Positions 1 to 5,799 are shown, counted from the first letter of the stretch. The stretch: 6,091 nt of DNA from Rhodanobacteraceae bacterium UBA703 (GCA_002297645.1 DBMH01000236.1:1-6091); one strand, 5' to 3'. Notes: generated from the letters alone by a model not told the origin. Program-made: numbers and translations.

Positions 1-88
1 GAACCGCGTCGCCGCGCTGGCGACCGAACGCGTCGGCACGGCGCCGGTGATGCCGCGCCGGAACGAGGTGACGGCGCGCTTTTCCTGA
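1..88 (+). CDS. 3' end of an unidentified gene
   Basis: This is an open frame entering from the left edge (codons begin at base 2) and ending at TGA 86-88. The visible 28 residues start NRVAALATERVG and end NEVTARFS. I do not recognise the family from this tail, and no motif is diagnostic. It is called coding because the frame is open to the edge and ends just before a hairpin at 95-116. It also faces dedA convergently, with 99 bases between the two stops. The fragment is so short that the open frame is weak evidence in such GC-rich DNA. Confidence 0.45.
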   Translation, partial: NRVAALATERVGTAPVMPRRNEVTARFS

Positions 89-94
89 GCCGCC

Positions 95-116
95 CGGAAC
101 GGGAGTGCCGGTTCCG
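95..116 (+). terminator. Possible terminator hairpin after the left-edge gene
   Basis: CGGAAC (95-100) and GTTCCG (111-116) are perfect inverted repeats around a 10-base loop. They lie seven bases after the TGA at 86-88 and between two convergent genes. No T-run follows on either strand, so this is not a canonical intrinsic terminator. It could still act as a 3'-end stabilising hairpin. The call rests on position and symmetry only. Confidence 0.3.
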
Positions 117-187
117 CTCGCTCGGTGCAGCGTGCGACCGCGCGGCGACTTGCGGGATGGTGTGGCGGATGGAGGAGACGAGCGCGG

Positions 188-862
188 CTAGCCCGGCGGC
201 TCGTGAGTCTGCGCGTGGCGCGCCGCACGACGCACCCGGAACGCGCGCAGGCGGGCCCGCGCGCGGCCGCGGCGGCGCCACCAGAACCAGCCGATCAGGG
301 CGATCAGCAGGACCGCGCCGACGAGGACCACGCTCTCGCCGCGCTTGACCCAGGCGACCAGCCATTGGTGGTTCTCGGCGCCGAAGTAGCCGAGATAGAC
401 CCAGAACGGCACCGAAAGGACCGCCGCGAGCCCGTCGAACAGGATGAACCGGGTGAACGAGACGCGGTGGCTCATGCCGGCCGTGATGTAGACCGCCGTG
501 CGCAGGCCGGGCAGGAAGCGCGCGAAGAACATCATGCGGTTGCCGTAGCGCGCGAACTTGTGCTGCACCTTGGCGTAGCGGCGCGGCGTCAGCACGCAGG
601 AGACCCAGCGCAGGCGCAGCGCGCGCGCGCCGAAATGGCGGCCGGTCAGGAACATGATGATGTCGCCCACCAGCACGCCGGCGAGGCCGACGACCACCAT
701 CACGTGCACGTTCGCGTAGCCCAGGCCGGCGATGACGCCGCCGGCGACGAGCGAGATGTCTTCCGGCAGCGGGATGCCGAAGCCGCTCAGCAACAGCACG
801 ACGAACACGGCGATGTAGCCGTGTTCGGTGAACAGGCGGATCAGGAAATCGAGGAAATCCAT
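188..862 (-). CDS. DedA-family inner-membrane protein
   Basis: This is a polytopic membrane protein of 224 residues, the usual size for DedA (SNARE-associated/VTT domain) proteins. The family supports membrane potential, cell division and envelope integrity, and some members recycle undecaprenyl phosphate or other lipids across the inner membrane. Visible signatures are the N-terminal GFGIPLPEDI stretch with Glu34-Asp35, a Gly-rich hydrophobic segment at about 38-72 with VGD at 65-67, and the block FFARFLPGLR with Arg115 and Arg121. The Glu and the two Arg appear to match residues needed in E. coli YqjA/YghB. Long hydrophobic segments follow at about 138-163 and 176-196. The C-terminus (196-216) is an Arg-rich basic tail, presumably cytoplasmic. 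ATG 862 is chosen because homology begins at MDFLDFLIRLF. A GTG at 958 would add 32 Pro/Asp-rich residues unlike DedA N-termini. There is no Shine-Dalgarno sequence, and a perfect palindrome sits just upstream. The exact substrate cannot be told, and the paralogue identity is unresolved. Confidence 0.93.
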   Translation of the reverse strand: MDFLDFLIRLFTEHGYIAVFVVLLLSGFGIPLPEDISLVAGGVIAGLGYANVHVMVVVGLAGVLVGDIIMFLTGRHFGARALRLRWVSCVLTPRRYAKVQHKFARYGNRMMFFARFLPGLRTAVYITAGMSHRVSFTRFILFDGLAAVLSVPFWVYLGYFGAENHQWLVAWVKRGESVVLVGAVLLIALIGWFWWRRRGRARARLRAFRVRRAARHAQTHEPPG

Positions 863-933
863 CAGCGCGAGCCCGGGCTCGGCAGGGACGGGCTGTGGGT
901 CTGGGTGGTCATCGTCGGCGGGAACGGCTCCAT
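862..933 (-). CDS. Possible 23-codon leader ORF overlapping the dedA start
   Basis: An ORF starts at ATG 933, has an internal ATG at 912, and ends at TGA 864-862. This stop overlaps the dedA ATG by one base (TGATG). The 23-residue product begins MEPFPPTMTTQ and is Pro/Ser/Thr-rich; it matches no family I know. The overlap is the geometry of termination-reinitiation coupling, which could explain how dedA is translated without a ribosome binding site. Against it: the ORF has no Shine-Dalgarno sequence either, and a 24-codon open frame is easily a chance event at this GC content. Confidence 0.22.
   Translation of the reverse strand: MEPFPPTMTTQTHSPSLPSPGSR
868..881. promoter_or_regulatory. Perfect 14-bp palindrome at the dedA start
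   Basis: CGAGCCCGGGCTCG is exactly self-complementary. It ends five bases upstream of the dedA ATG, where a ribosome binding site would be expected. It could be a protein-binding operator, or in RNA part of a structure over the initiation region. A perfect palindrome has no unpaired loop, so an RNA hairpin would have to open its central bases. Function is not shown by the sequence. Confidence 0.3.
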
Positions 934-941
934 GAGCGCGA

Positions 942-947
942 AGTCTA
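942..947 (-). promoter_or_regulatory. Weak -10-like box upstream of dedA and its leader ORF
   Basis: On the minus strand the hexamer reads TAGACT, a four-of-six match to TATAAT. Standard spacing puts the transcript start near 935, two bases before the ATG at 933. No convincing -35 box is seen at 16-18 bases upstream. The box is recorded because it lies where a dedA promoter is needed; a four-of-six match alone is weak. Confidence 0.15.
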
Positions 948-962
948 CCGGCTGGCACGTGC

Positions 963-1286
963 GGCGGTCGCGGGCTTCCGTCGGAAGACGGAGACGGCGA
1001 ATCCGCGCAGGCGCCCCGGGAACGGCGGGATGCGACCGGTCTTCATCGCAGGATCACGGAAATGCGCCGCATTGCCGCAGGTTCTGGGCCACCGGCGCGA
1101 CGCTGATCTGCGGCGCGGCGGCCCTCGCGCACGGCGTCGACGCCGGAACCCGCGCGCACCGGATAGCGGGCGCCGCCCTGGCGGTCGCGGTCGGTCGTCG
1201 CGGATCGCCCGGCATCGTCCGGAACTCGATGCGTCCCGGCCCGGCCTATCGAACGGGTGGGAATCCGTCGCGGCTACAATGCGCCG
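963..1286. other. Divergent non-coding region between dedA and dusB
   Basis: About 324 bases here carry no ORF I would call a gene. The readings that cross it are Arg- and Pro-rich shadows with no family resemblance. One plus-strand reading has a short hydrophobic Ala-rich run (about 1089-1133) but no matching start, and it is broken in the frame of the nearest ATG (1062). The region contains a 13-base dyad, CTTCCG-T-CGGAAG, at 975-987. Its right end holds the predicted dusB promoter. It presumably carries the control sites for both divergent genes. Confidence 0.5.
1275..1280 (+). promoter_or_regulatory. -10 box for a leaderless dusB transcript
   Basis: TACAAT matches the sigma-70 -10 consensus at five of six positions. 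It ends exactly six bases before the dusB ATG, so a start site at the usual distance falls on the A of the ATG (1287). There is no Shine-Dalgarno sequence in front of dusB, which agrees with a leaderless mRNA. The -35 region (about 1251-1258, AACGGG-like) is poor. Confidence 0.5.
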
Positions 1287-2285
1287 ATGCGCATCGGCCC
1301 GCACTCCATCGATCCGCCCGTCGTGCTCGCGCCGATGGCCGGCGTCACCGACAAGCCGTTTCGCCAGCTGTGCAAGCGGCTCGGCGCGGGCCTGGCCGTG
1401 TCCGAGATGACGACGGCCGATCCGCGGCTGTGGACCACGCGCAAATCGCTCAAGCGCATGGACCACGCCGGCGAGCCGGACCCGATCAGCGTGCAGATCG
1501 CCGGCTACGATCCGGCGATGCTCGCCGAGGCCGCGCGCTACAACGTCGACCACGGCGCGCAGATCGTCGACATCAACATGGGCTGCCCGGCGAAGAAGGT
1601 CTGCAACGTGTGGTCGGGCTCGGCGCTGCTGCAGGACGAACCGCTGGTCGGGCGCATCCTCGACGCGGTCGTCCGGTCCGTGGACGTGCCGGTCACGCTG
1701 AAGATCCGCACCGGCTGGAACCGCGACCACCGCAACGGCGTGGCGATAGCGAGGATCGCCGAAGCTGCCGGCATCGCCGCCCTGGCGGTGCACGGCCGCA
1801 CGCGCGCCGACCTGTACCAGGGCGAGGCCGAGTACGAGACGATCGCCGCGATCAAGGCGGCGATCCGGATTCCGGTCCTCGCCAACGGCGACGTCGATTC
1901 GCCGGCCAAGGCACGCGCCGTGCTGGAGGCGACCCGGGCCGACGCCGTGATGGTCGGCCGCGCCGCGCAGGGCCGGCCGTGGATCTTCCGCGAGGTCGCG
2001 CACTTCCTCGCCACCGGCGAGACGCTGGCATCGCCGTCGCCGGTCGAGGTGCGCGACATCCTGCTCGGCCATCTCGACGCGCTCTACGCGTTCTACGGCG
2101 AACCGCAGGGCGTGCGCATCGCGCGCAAGCACCTGGGCTGGTACGCCAAGGACCGGCCCGAGAACGCGGCCTTCCGGGCCGTCGCCAACCGCGCCGAGAG
2201 CGCCGCCGAGCAGCAGCGCCTGACGCGCGAGTATTTCGATGCGCTGGCCGCCGGCGCGGCGGGCGAGTTCGCCGCCGCGGCCTGA
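1287..2285 (+). CDS. dusB: tRNA-dihydrouridine synthase B
   Basis: This cytoplasmic flavoenzyme uses FMN and NADPH to reduce specific uridines in the tRNA D-loop to dihydrouridine (U17 for E. coli DusB). The product is 332 residues, close to the roughly 320 usual for DusB. An FMN-binding TIM barrel fills the first 240 residues: APMAGVTD at 15-22, SVQIAG at 68-73, DINMGCPAKK at 95-104 with catalytic Cys100, LKIRTGW at 138-144, HGRTR at 169-173, LANGDV at 198-203 and the phosphate-binding VMVGRAAQGRPW at 221-232. The C-terminal helical tRNA-binding domain follows, with GVRIARKHLGWY at 275-286, a stretch typical of DusB. ATG 1287 is chosen because homology begins at once and a TACAAT box sits just upstream; a GTG at 1257 would add ten residues and lie upstream of that box. 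In enterobacteria dusB is co-transcribed with fis. Here no fis follows, and the next gene is convergent. Confidence 0.96.
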   Translation: MRIGPHSIDPPVVLAPMAGVTDKPFRQLCKRLGAGLAVSEMTTADPRLWTTRKSLKRMDHAGEPDPISVQIAGYDPAMLAEAARYNVDHGAQIVDINMGCPAKKVCNVWSGSALLQDEPLVGRILDAVVRSVDVPVTLKIRTGWNRDHRNGVAIARIAEAAGIAALAVHGRTRADLYQGEAEYETIAAIKAAIRIPVLANGDVDSPAKARAVLEATRADAVMVGRAAQGRPWIFREVAHFLATGETLASPSPVEVRDILLGHLDALYAFYGEPQGVRIARKHLGWYAKDRPENAAFRAVANRAESAAEQQRLTREYFDALAAGAAGEFAAAA

Positions 2286-2290
2286 GGCGA

Positions 2291-2310
2291 GCGGCCGCTT
2301 TCAGGGCCGC
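2291..2310. terminator. Hairpin at the dusB / S9 peptidase convergence
   Basis: GCGGCC (2291-2296) and GGCCGC (2305-2310) form a 6-bp all-GC stem with an 8-base loop. It lies five bases after the dusB stop and spans the TGA of the opposing peptidase gene (2303-2301). With 15 bases between the two stops, it is the only symmetric element available to both transcripts. No T-run follows on either strand, so termination efficiency is doubtful. It includes a NotI-type octamer at 2291-2298. Confidence 0.35.
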
Positions 2311-4709
2311 AGATAGGTCCGGAACAGCTCCTCGATGCGGCGGTACTGGTCGTACCACGCATCCGCGTGTACGAAGGAATGGCGCTCCAGCGGGTACAGC
2401 GAGAGCCAGAAATCCTTCTTGCGCAGTTCGACGAAGCGCTGGTACAGGCGGATCGAATCGCTGGCCAGCACGTTGTCGTCGATGAGGCCGTGCGAGATCA
2501 GCAACGGGTCCTGGAGGCGGTCGGCGTAGTCGATCGGCGAGCTGATCCGGTAGGCCTCCGGATCGAGCCGGGGATCGTTGAGGATCGCCGCGGAAATGCC
2601 CTGGTCGTAGGTGGTCCAGTCGGCGACTGGGCGCAATGCCGCCCCGGCGGCGAACTCGCCCGGCGCGCGCAGCAGCGACATCAGGGTCATGAAGCCGCCC
2701 ATGCTGCCGCCGTAGATGCCGACGCGCCGCGGATCCACGTTGCGTTCCCGCGCCAGCCACGCCTTGCCGTCGAGGATGTCCTCCAGCTCGGGATGCCCGA
2801 GGTTGCGGTAGACGGCGGTGCGCCAGGCGCGGCCGTAGCCCGTGGTGACGCGGTAGTCGACGTCGAGCACGACGTAACCCTGCTGCACCAGCAGGTTGTG
2901 GAACATCTGCTCGCGGAAGTACGGCGGATGCGACAGCAGCACGTTCTGGATGTCGCCGCCGTGCAGGAAGATCACGGCCGGACGCGGCGCGGACGACGTG
3001 CCGCCGCGCGGGCCGTAGAACTTCGCATGGATCGTCCCGGCGCCGTGCGTGGACGGGATGCGGACGATTTCCGGCTCGATCCAGTCGCGGTCGGCGTAGG
3101 CGGGCTGCGTGGTGTGGGTCAGTTCACGCGGCGTCCCGCCGCCGGCGGGCTGCACGGCGAGCTGGGGCAGGAGATAGGCGGCGGAATGCAGCACGGCGAG
3201 ACGGGTGCCGTCCGGCGACAGCACGAAGCCGTCGGTTCCGCCGTAGCCGGTGACGCGGCTGGCCGCGCCGCCGTCCACGGGCACGCGGTAGACGTCGTAG
3301 CGGTACGGCGCCTCGCGGTTGCTGCGGAAGTAGAACCAGCGTCCGTCCGGCGACAACTGGGGACGGCCGGCTTCGGACGCGCCGTCGGTCAGCGCCCTGG
3401 CGGCGCCGTCGAGCGGCTTGACGTAGAGCTGCGCGTAGCCGCTCTCCTCGCTGAGGTACCAGAGCGAGCGGCCGTCCCGGGTCCATCCGAAGTCGTTGAA
3501 GTGCCAGTTGATCCAGGCAGGGTCGCTGAGGCGGTGCTGGGCGATCAGCGCATGGCGCTCGAGATCCACGCTGGCGATCCAGCGATCCTTCTTGTCGACC
3601 GATTGGAGCTGCACGGCGACGTTGCGGCCGTCGTCGCTCCACACCAGGCCGCTGCCGCCGCCGTATTGCCCGCGCGTATCGATCCGCACGGCGCGGGTCG
3701 CCGGGGCCGCCAGGGTGTCGGCTTCGGCCGTCCTGCCTGCGGCCCGCAGCGCGGCCACGGTCTGCGTGCGGATCGCCTGCAAGGGATCGTCGTGGATTCC
3801 GGGCAGCGCGTCGAACGACAGCGCGTGCTGCGCGCCGTCGCGCAGGTCCAGCAACGACAGGGCCTGTGCGGCGGGCGCATCGCGGCCGACGTAGCGGCGG
3901 ACGTCCTCCTGCTCGGGATAGCCGCTGGCGGTGACGTAGTGCGTGAGCTGCGGGACGCGTCCGGCCGGCCGGTCCTTCGCCGCGGTGACGAGGAGCAGCC
4001 AGCGTCCGTCGGGCGACAGCGCGCTGTCGAGCACGACGCGGTCGGCGCCGAGATGGAACGTCGGCGTCGCGGGAGCGGTACCGGCCGCCGCGGCGAGGCG
4101 CGCGGTCTCGTCGCGCTGCTCCTTCTGCGCGGAGGCGCCGGCGCGCAGCGTCGCGAACAGCGCCTGCTGGCGTTCCGCCAGCGGATCGGCCGCCGCATCG
4201 CCCGGGTCGGATGCGAACTTCAGCATCGCCACCGGCCTGTGGGTGCCTTCGGCGATGTCGTAGCGATACCAGTCCTGGCCCATCCGGAACTGCAGCGCAC
4301 GGCCGTCGGCGGAGAACTGCAATGCCGATTCCGCTTGCGGTTCGGTGGTGATCCGCGTGCGGCGCCCGCTCGCGAGATCCTTCAGGTGGATGTGCCCGTC
4401 GAGGTGGAAGGCCACGCGCCGGCGCTCGCGATCGAACACGGGAGCGCCTTCGGCCTGCGCCCGGTCCGTGGCGTCGAGCCGCGTGTCCTTCCCGCTGCGC
4501 AAGTCGATGCGGTGCAGGTCCAGCAGCGCGCTGCCGTCGCGTTTCAGGCGGTAGTAGAGGCTGTGTCCGTCGGCGCTCCAGTATGGCGACTGCACCGGCT
4601 GCCCGAGCCAGTCCGGATCGGCCATGATCGTGGCGAGATCGAGCGGCGTTTCCTTGCCGATGCAGGGGAGTGCCAGGGTGGCGGCAAGAAATACGGCGAT
4701 TCGGCGCAC
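2301..4709 (-). CDS. Exported S9-family (prolyl oligopeptidase / DPP IV-like) serine peptidase
   Basis: This 802-residue protein is predicted to be exported and to cleave peptides in the periplasm or outside the cell. Residues 1-18 form a signal peptide (basic MRR, then a hydrophobic run). Cys16 in LALPC resembles a lipobox but has Pro at -1, so lipidation is doubtful. A beta-propeller follows, with seven repeats of a [SR]xDG core at about 45, 133, 232, 358, 410, 453 and 498. The alpha/beta-hydrolase domain starts near 576: FLHGG at 581-585, nucleophile Ser669 in YGGSMGGF, Asp744 in HGLIDDNV and His777 in ERHSF, a complete triad. I do not see the paired-Glu motif that makes true DPP IV enzymes aminopeptidases, so cleavage specificity is open. 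Two Ala/Gln-rich, probably helical insertions interrupt the propeller at about 172-212 and 306-336. The start is GTG 4709, the first possible start before the signal peptide; the upstream ATG at 4743 is in another frame. No strong Shine-Dalgarno sequence is seen. lpxO lies 122 bases upstream in the same direction. Confidence 0.92.
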   Translation of the reverse strand: MRRIAVFLAATLALPCIGKETPLDLATIMADPDWLGQPVQSPYWSADGHSLYYRLKRDGSALLDLHRIDLRSGKDTRLDATDRAQAEGAPVFDRERRRVAFHLDGHIHLKDLASGRRTRITTEPQAESALQFSADGRALQFRMGQDWYRYDIAEGTHRPVAMLKFASDPGDAAADPLAERQQALFATLRAGASAQKEQRDETARLAAAAGTAPATPTFHLGADRVVLDSALSPDGRWLLLVTAAKDRPAGRVPQLTHYVTASGYPEQEDVRRYVGRDAPAAQALSLLDLRDGAQHALSFDALPGIHDDPLQAIRTQTVAALRAAGRTAEADTLAAPATRAVRIDTRGQYGGGSGLVWSDDGRNVAVQLQSVDKKDRWIASVDLERHALIAQHRLSDPAWINWHFNDFGWTRDGRSLWYLSEESGYAQLYVKPLDGAARALTDGASEAGRPQLSPDGRWFYFRSNREAPYRYDVYRVPVDGGAASRVTGYGGTDGFVLSPDGTRLAVLHSAAYLLPQLAVQPAGGGTPRELTHTTQPAYADRDWIEPEIVRIPSTHGAGTIHAKFYGPRGGTSSAPRPAVIFLHGGDIQNVLLSHPPYFREQMFHNLLVQQGYVVLDVDYRVTTGYGRAWRTAVYRNLGHPELEDILDGKAWLARERNVDPRRVGIYGGSMGGFMTLMSLLRAPGEFAAGAALRPVADWTTYDQGISAAILNDPRLDPEAYRISSPIDYADRLQDPLLISHGLIDDNVLASDSIRLYQRFVELRKKDFWLSLYPLERHSFVHADAWYDQYRRIEELFRTYLRP

Positions 4710-4723
4710 GGGCGAGGTCTCGT

Positions 4724-4737
4724 CGGAGGTGACTCCG
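4724..4737. promoter_or_regulatory. Dyad over the predicted peptidase transcript start
   Basis: CGGAG (4724-4728) and CTCCG (4733-4737) are perfect inverted repeats around GTGA. The symmetry extends to GTC/GAC on the outside with one bulged G. It covers the start site (about 4732) predicted from the -10 box at 4744-4739, where a repressor operator could lie. In RNA it could instead form a short 5'-leader hairpin. No regulator is identifiable from the sequence. Confidence 0.25.
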
Positions 4738-4738
4738 G

Positions 4739-4768
4739 ACCATACCCCGGTCGCGTGGGCGCGGGCAA
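4739..4768 (-). promoter_or_regulatory. Candidate sigma-70 promoter of the S9 peptidase
   Basis: On the minus strand TTGCCC (4768-4763) and TATGGT (4744-4739) are separated by 18 bases. They match the -35 at three to four positions and the -10 at four of six. The expected transcript start is about 4732, giving a leader of about 23 bases before GTG 4709. This would let the peptidase be expressed independently of lpxO. The 122-base gap (4710-4831) shows no terminator, so read-through from lpxO is also possible. Confidence 0.35.
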
Positions 4769-4831
4769 AGTGCTATTCGGCGCGATGCGTGCCCGGACGG
4801 CGGTACGGCCGATCGAGAATGGAAAAATGCC

Positions 4832-5758
4832 CTAGCGCGGCAGCAGGGGCAGCAGCAGCCAGCCGGCCAGCGCGATCGCGAGCGCGGCGCGGGTCAGCTT
4901 GTAGCCGCGCGGGAAGGCGCGCTTGAAGCGCTTGCGCCGTTCGCCCATGCGATCGGCGAAGGCGTACAGCCGGTTGACCAGTCCGACGTGTTCGCCGCCG
5001 ACGTTCTCGGTCGCCGTCGCGCGGCCGAGGACGCCGCCGAGCCAGTGGTTGAAGCGGCCGAGCAGGCCGGAGCGCAGCGGGCGCTCGACGTCGCAGAACA
5101 GGATCACCCGCGTGCGGTCGCTGCGGTTCTCGGCCCAGTGCACGTAGGTCTCGTCGAACACGACGTCCTCGCCGTCGCGCCACGAGTATTCGCGGCCGTC
5201 GACGACGATGCGGCAGGTGTCGGCGTTCGGCGTGATCAGGCCGAGGTGGTAGCGCAGGGAACCGGCGAACGGATCGCGATGCGGGTTCAGCTTCGAGTCC
5301 GGTGGCAGCAGCGCGAACATCGCCGCCTTGACGCCCGGGATCGTCTCCAGCAGCGCCACCGTGTTCGGGCAGAGCGCGTGGGCGCTCGGCAGCGGATCGC
5401 CGTACCACTTGAGGTAGAAGCGCTTCCAGCCTTCCTTGAAGAAGGAGCTGAAGCTCGCGTCGTTGTGCTTCTCGGCCGCCTTGATGTAGCCCTCGTCGAA
5501 CAGGTGCAGGGCTTCCTCGCGGATGGTCTGCCAGCCGTCGCGCAGCGCGTCGAGCTGCGGGAACTGCGAGCGCTCGGGGAACGGCGTGTTGGCCACCTTC
5601 GAGAAGGCGTACATCAGCACGTTGTACGGCGCGAAGAAGCCCGAATGGTCGAACACCTGGCGCCGGAATTTCAGCTTCTCGCGTCCGCGCAGGTGCACCA
5701 CCAGCACGCAGGCGAGGTAGAACGCGACGAGGATCAGCAGGAGCAGGCGAAAGGACAC
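4832..5758 (-). CDS. lpxO: Lipid A 2-hydroxylase (aspartyl/asparaginyl beta-hydroxylase family)
   Basis: LpxO is an inner-membrane Fe(II)/2-oxoglutarate-dependent dioxygenase. In Salmonella it hydroxylates C2 of the 3'-secondary myristate of lipid A, giving 2-hydroxymyristate. The 308-residue length matches Salmonella LpxO (about 300). An N-terminal membrane anchor spans 4-22, followed by VHLRGREKLKFRRQVFDHS (21-39) and the conserved FFAPYNVLMYAFSKV at 41-55. KHNDASFSSFF at 98-107 and RFYLKWYGDPLPSA at 113-126 are also LpxO hallmarks. Predicted iron ligands are His160 and Asp162 in NPHRDP and His207 in YVHWAENRSD. Arg217 is the likely 2-oxoglutarate contact. A second hydrophobic segment lies at about 290-305. 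The start is GTG 5758, without a Shine-Dalgarno sequence, chosen because the anchor and homology begin there. LpxO is set apart from other AspH-family members by the N-terminal FxRQxxDHSxFxAP region. In other bacteria the modification changes innate immune recognition and polymyxin tolerance. Confidence 0.94.
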   Translation of the reverse strand: MSFRLLLLILVAFYLACVLVVHLRGREKLKFRRQVFDHSGFFAPYNVLMYAFSKVANTPFPERSQFPQLDALRDGWQTIREEALHLFDEGYIKAAEKHNDASFSSFFKEGWKRFYLKWYGDPLPSAHALCPNTVALLETIPGVKAAMFALLPPDSKLNPHRDPFAGSLRYHLGLITPNADTCRIVVDGREYSWRDGEDVVFDETYVHWAENRSDRTRVILFCDVERPLRSGLLGRFNHWLGGVLGRATATENVGGEHVGLVNRLYAFADRMGERRKRFKRAFPRGYKLTRAALAIALAGWLLLPLLPR

Positions 5759-5771
5759 TGGGAAGCCGTGG

Positions 5772-5785
5772 TTCGGGATTCGGGA
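5772..5785. repeat. Tandem TTCGGGA, two copies
   Basis: TTCGGGA occurs twice head to tail, 14 to 27 bases upstream of the lpxO start. Longer arrays built on GGGATTC are common in intergenic DNA of Xanthomonas and Lysobacter relatives, so this short array supports the lineage guess. Two 7-base copies alone could be chance. It would fall in the lpxO 5' untranslated region if the -10 box at 5799-5794 is used. Confidence 0.35.
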
Positions 5786-5793
5786 CGGGTCGA

Positions 5794-5799
5794 AGCATA
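5794..5799 (-). promoter_or_regulatory. Candidate -10 box of lpxO
   Basis: On the minus strand TATGCT matches TATAAT at four of six positions. It would start transcription near 5787, giving a leader of about 29 bases before GTG 5758. No good -35 hexamer is present at 16-18 bases upstream, where the sequence is GC-rich. Use of an alternative sigma factor or an activator is possible. Confidence 0.2.

Noticed and set aside
863..958. 32-residue N-terminal extension of DedA from GTG 958
   Set aside because: The added residues are Pro/Asp-rich and unlike DedA N-termini, while conserved sequence begins exactly at ATG 862.
1062..1140. Possible decayed gene with a signal-peptide-like hydrophobic run upstream of dusB
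   Set aside because: The hydrophobic stretch and the nearest ATG are in different frames, and nothing recognisable follows. A chance reading is the simpler explanation.
1257..1286. Ten-residue extension of DusB from GTG 1257
   Set aside because: It lies upstream of the TACAAT box and is not part of the DusB family pattern, which starts at MRIG.
945..2132. 395-codon minus-strand ORF opposite dusB
   Set aside because: It is antisense to an intact dusB and shows only Arg/Asp/His-rich shadow composition.
125..2485. 786-codon plus-strand ORF crossing dedA, the intergenic region and dusB
   Set aside because: Its product is Arg/Ala/Asp-rich low-complexity sequence with no domain. It is antisense to dedA and out of frame with dusB, both of which are clear families. 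Long open antisense frames are expected at this GC content.
3124..4743. 539-codon minus-strand ORF with an ATG just upstream of the peptidase start
   Set aside because: It is out of frame with the peptidase, and its product is Arg/Pro-rich throughout with no family resemblance.
2367..4835. 822-codon plus-strand ORF opposite the S9 peptidase
   Set aside because: It mirrors the codon bias of the peptidase gene on the other strand. Its product is a Val/Ala/Arg/Gly-rich string without recognisable motifs, and the antisense peptidase has a full catalytic triad.
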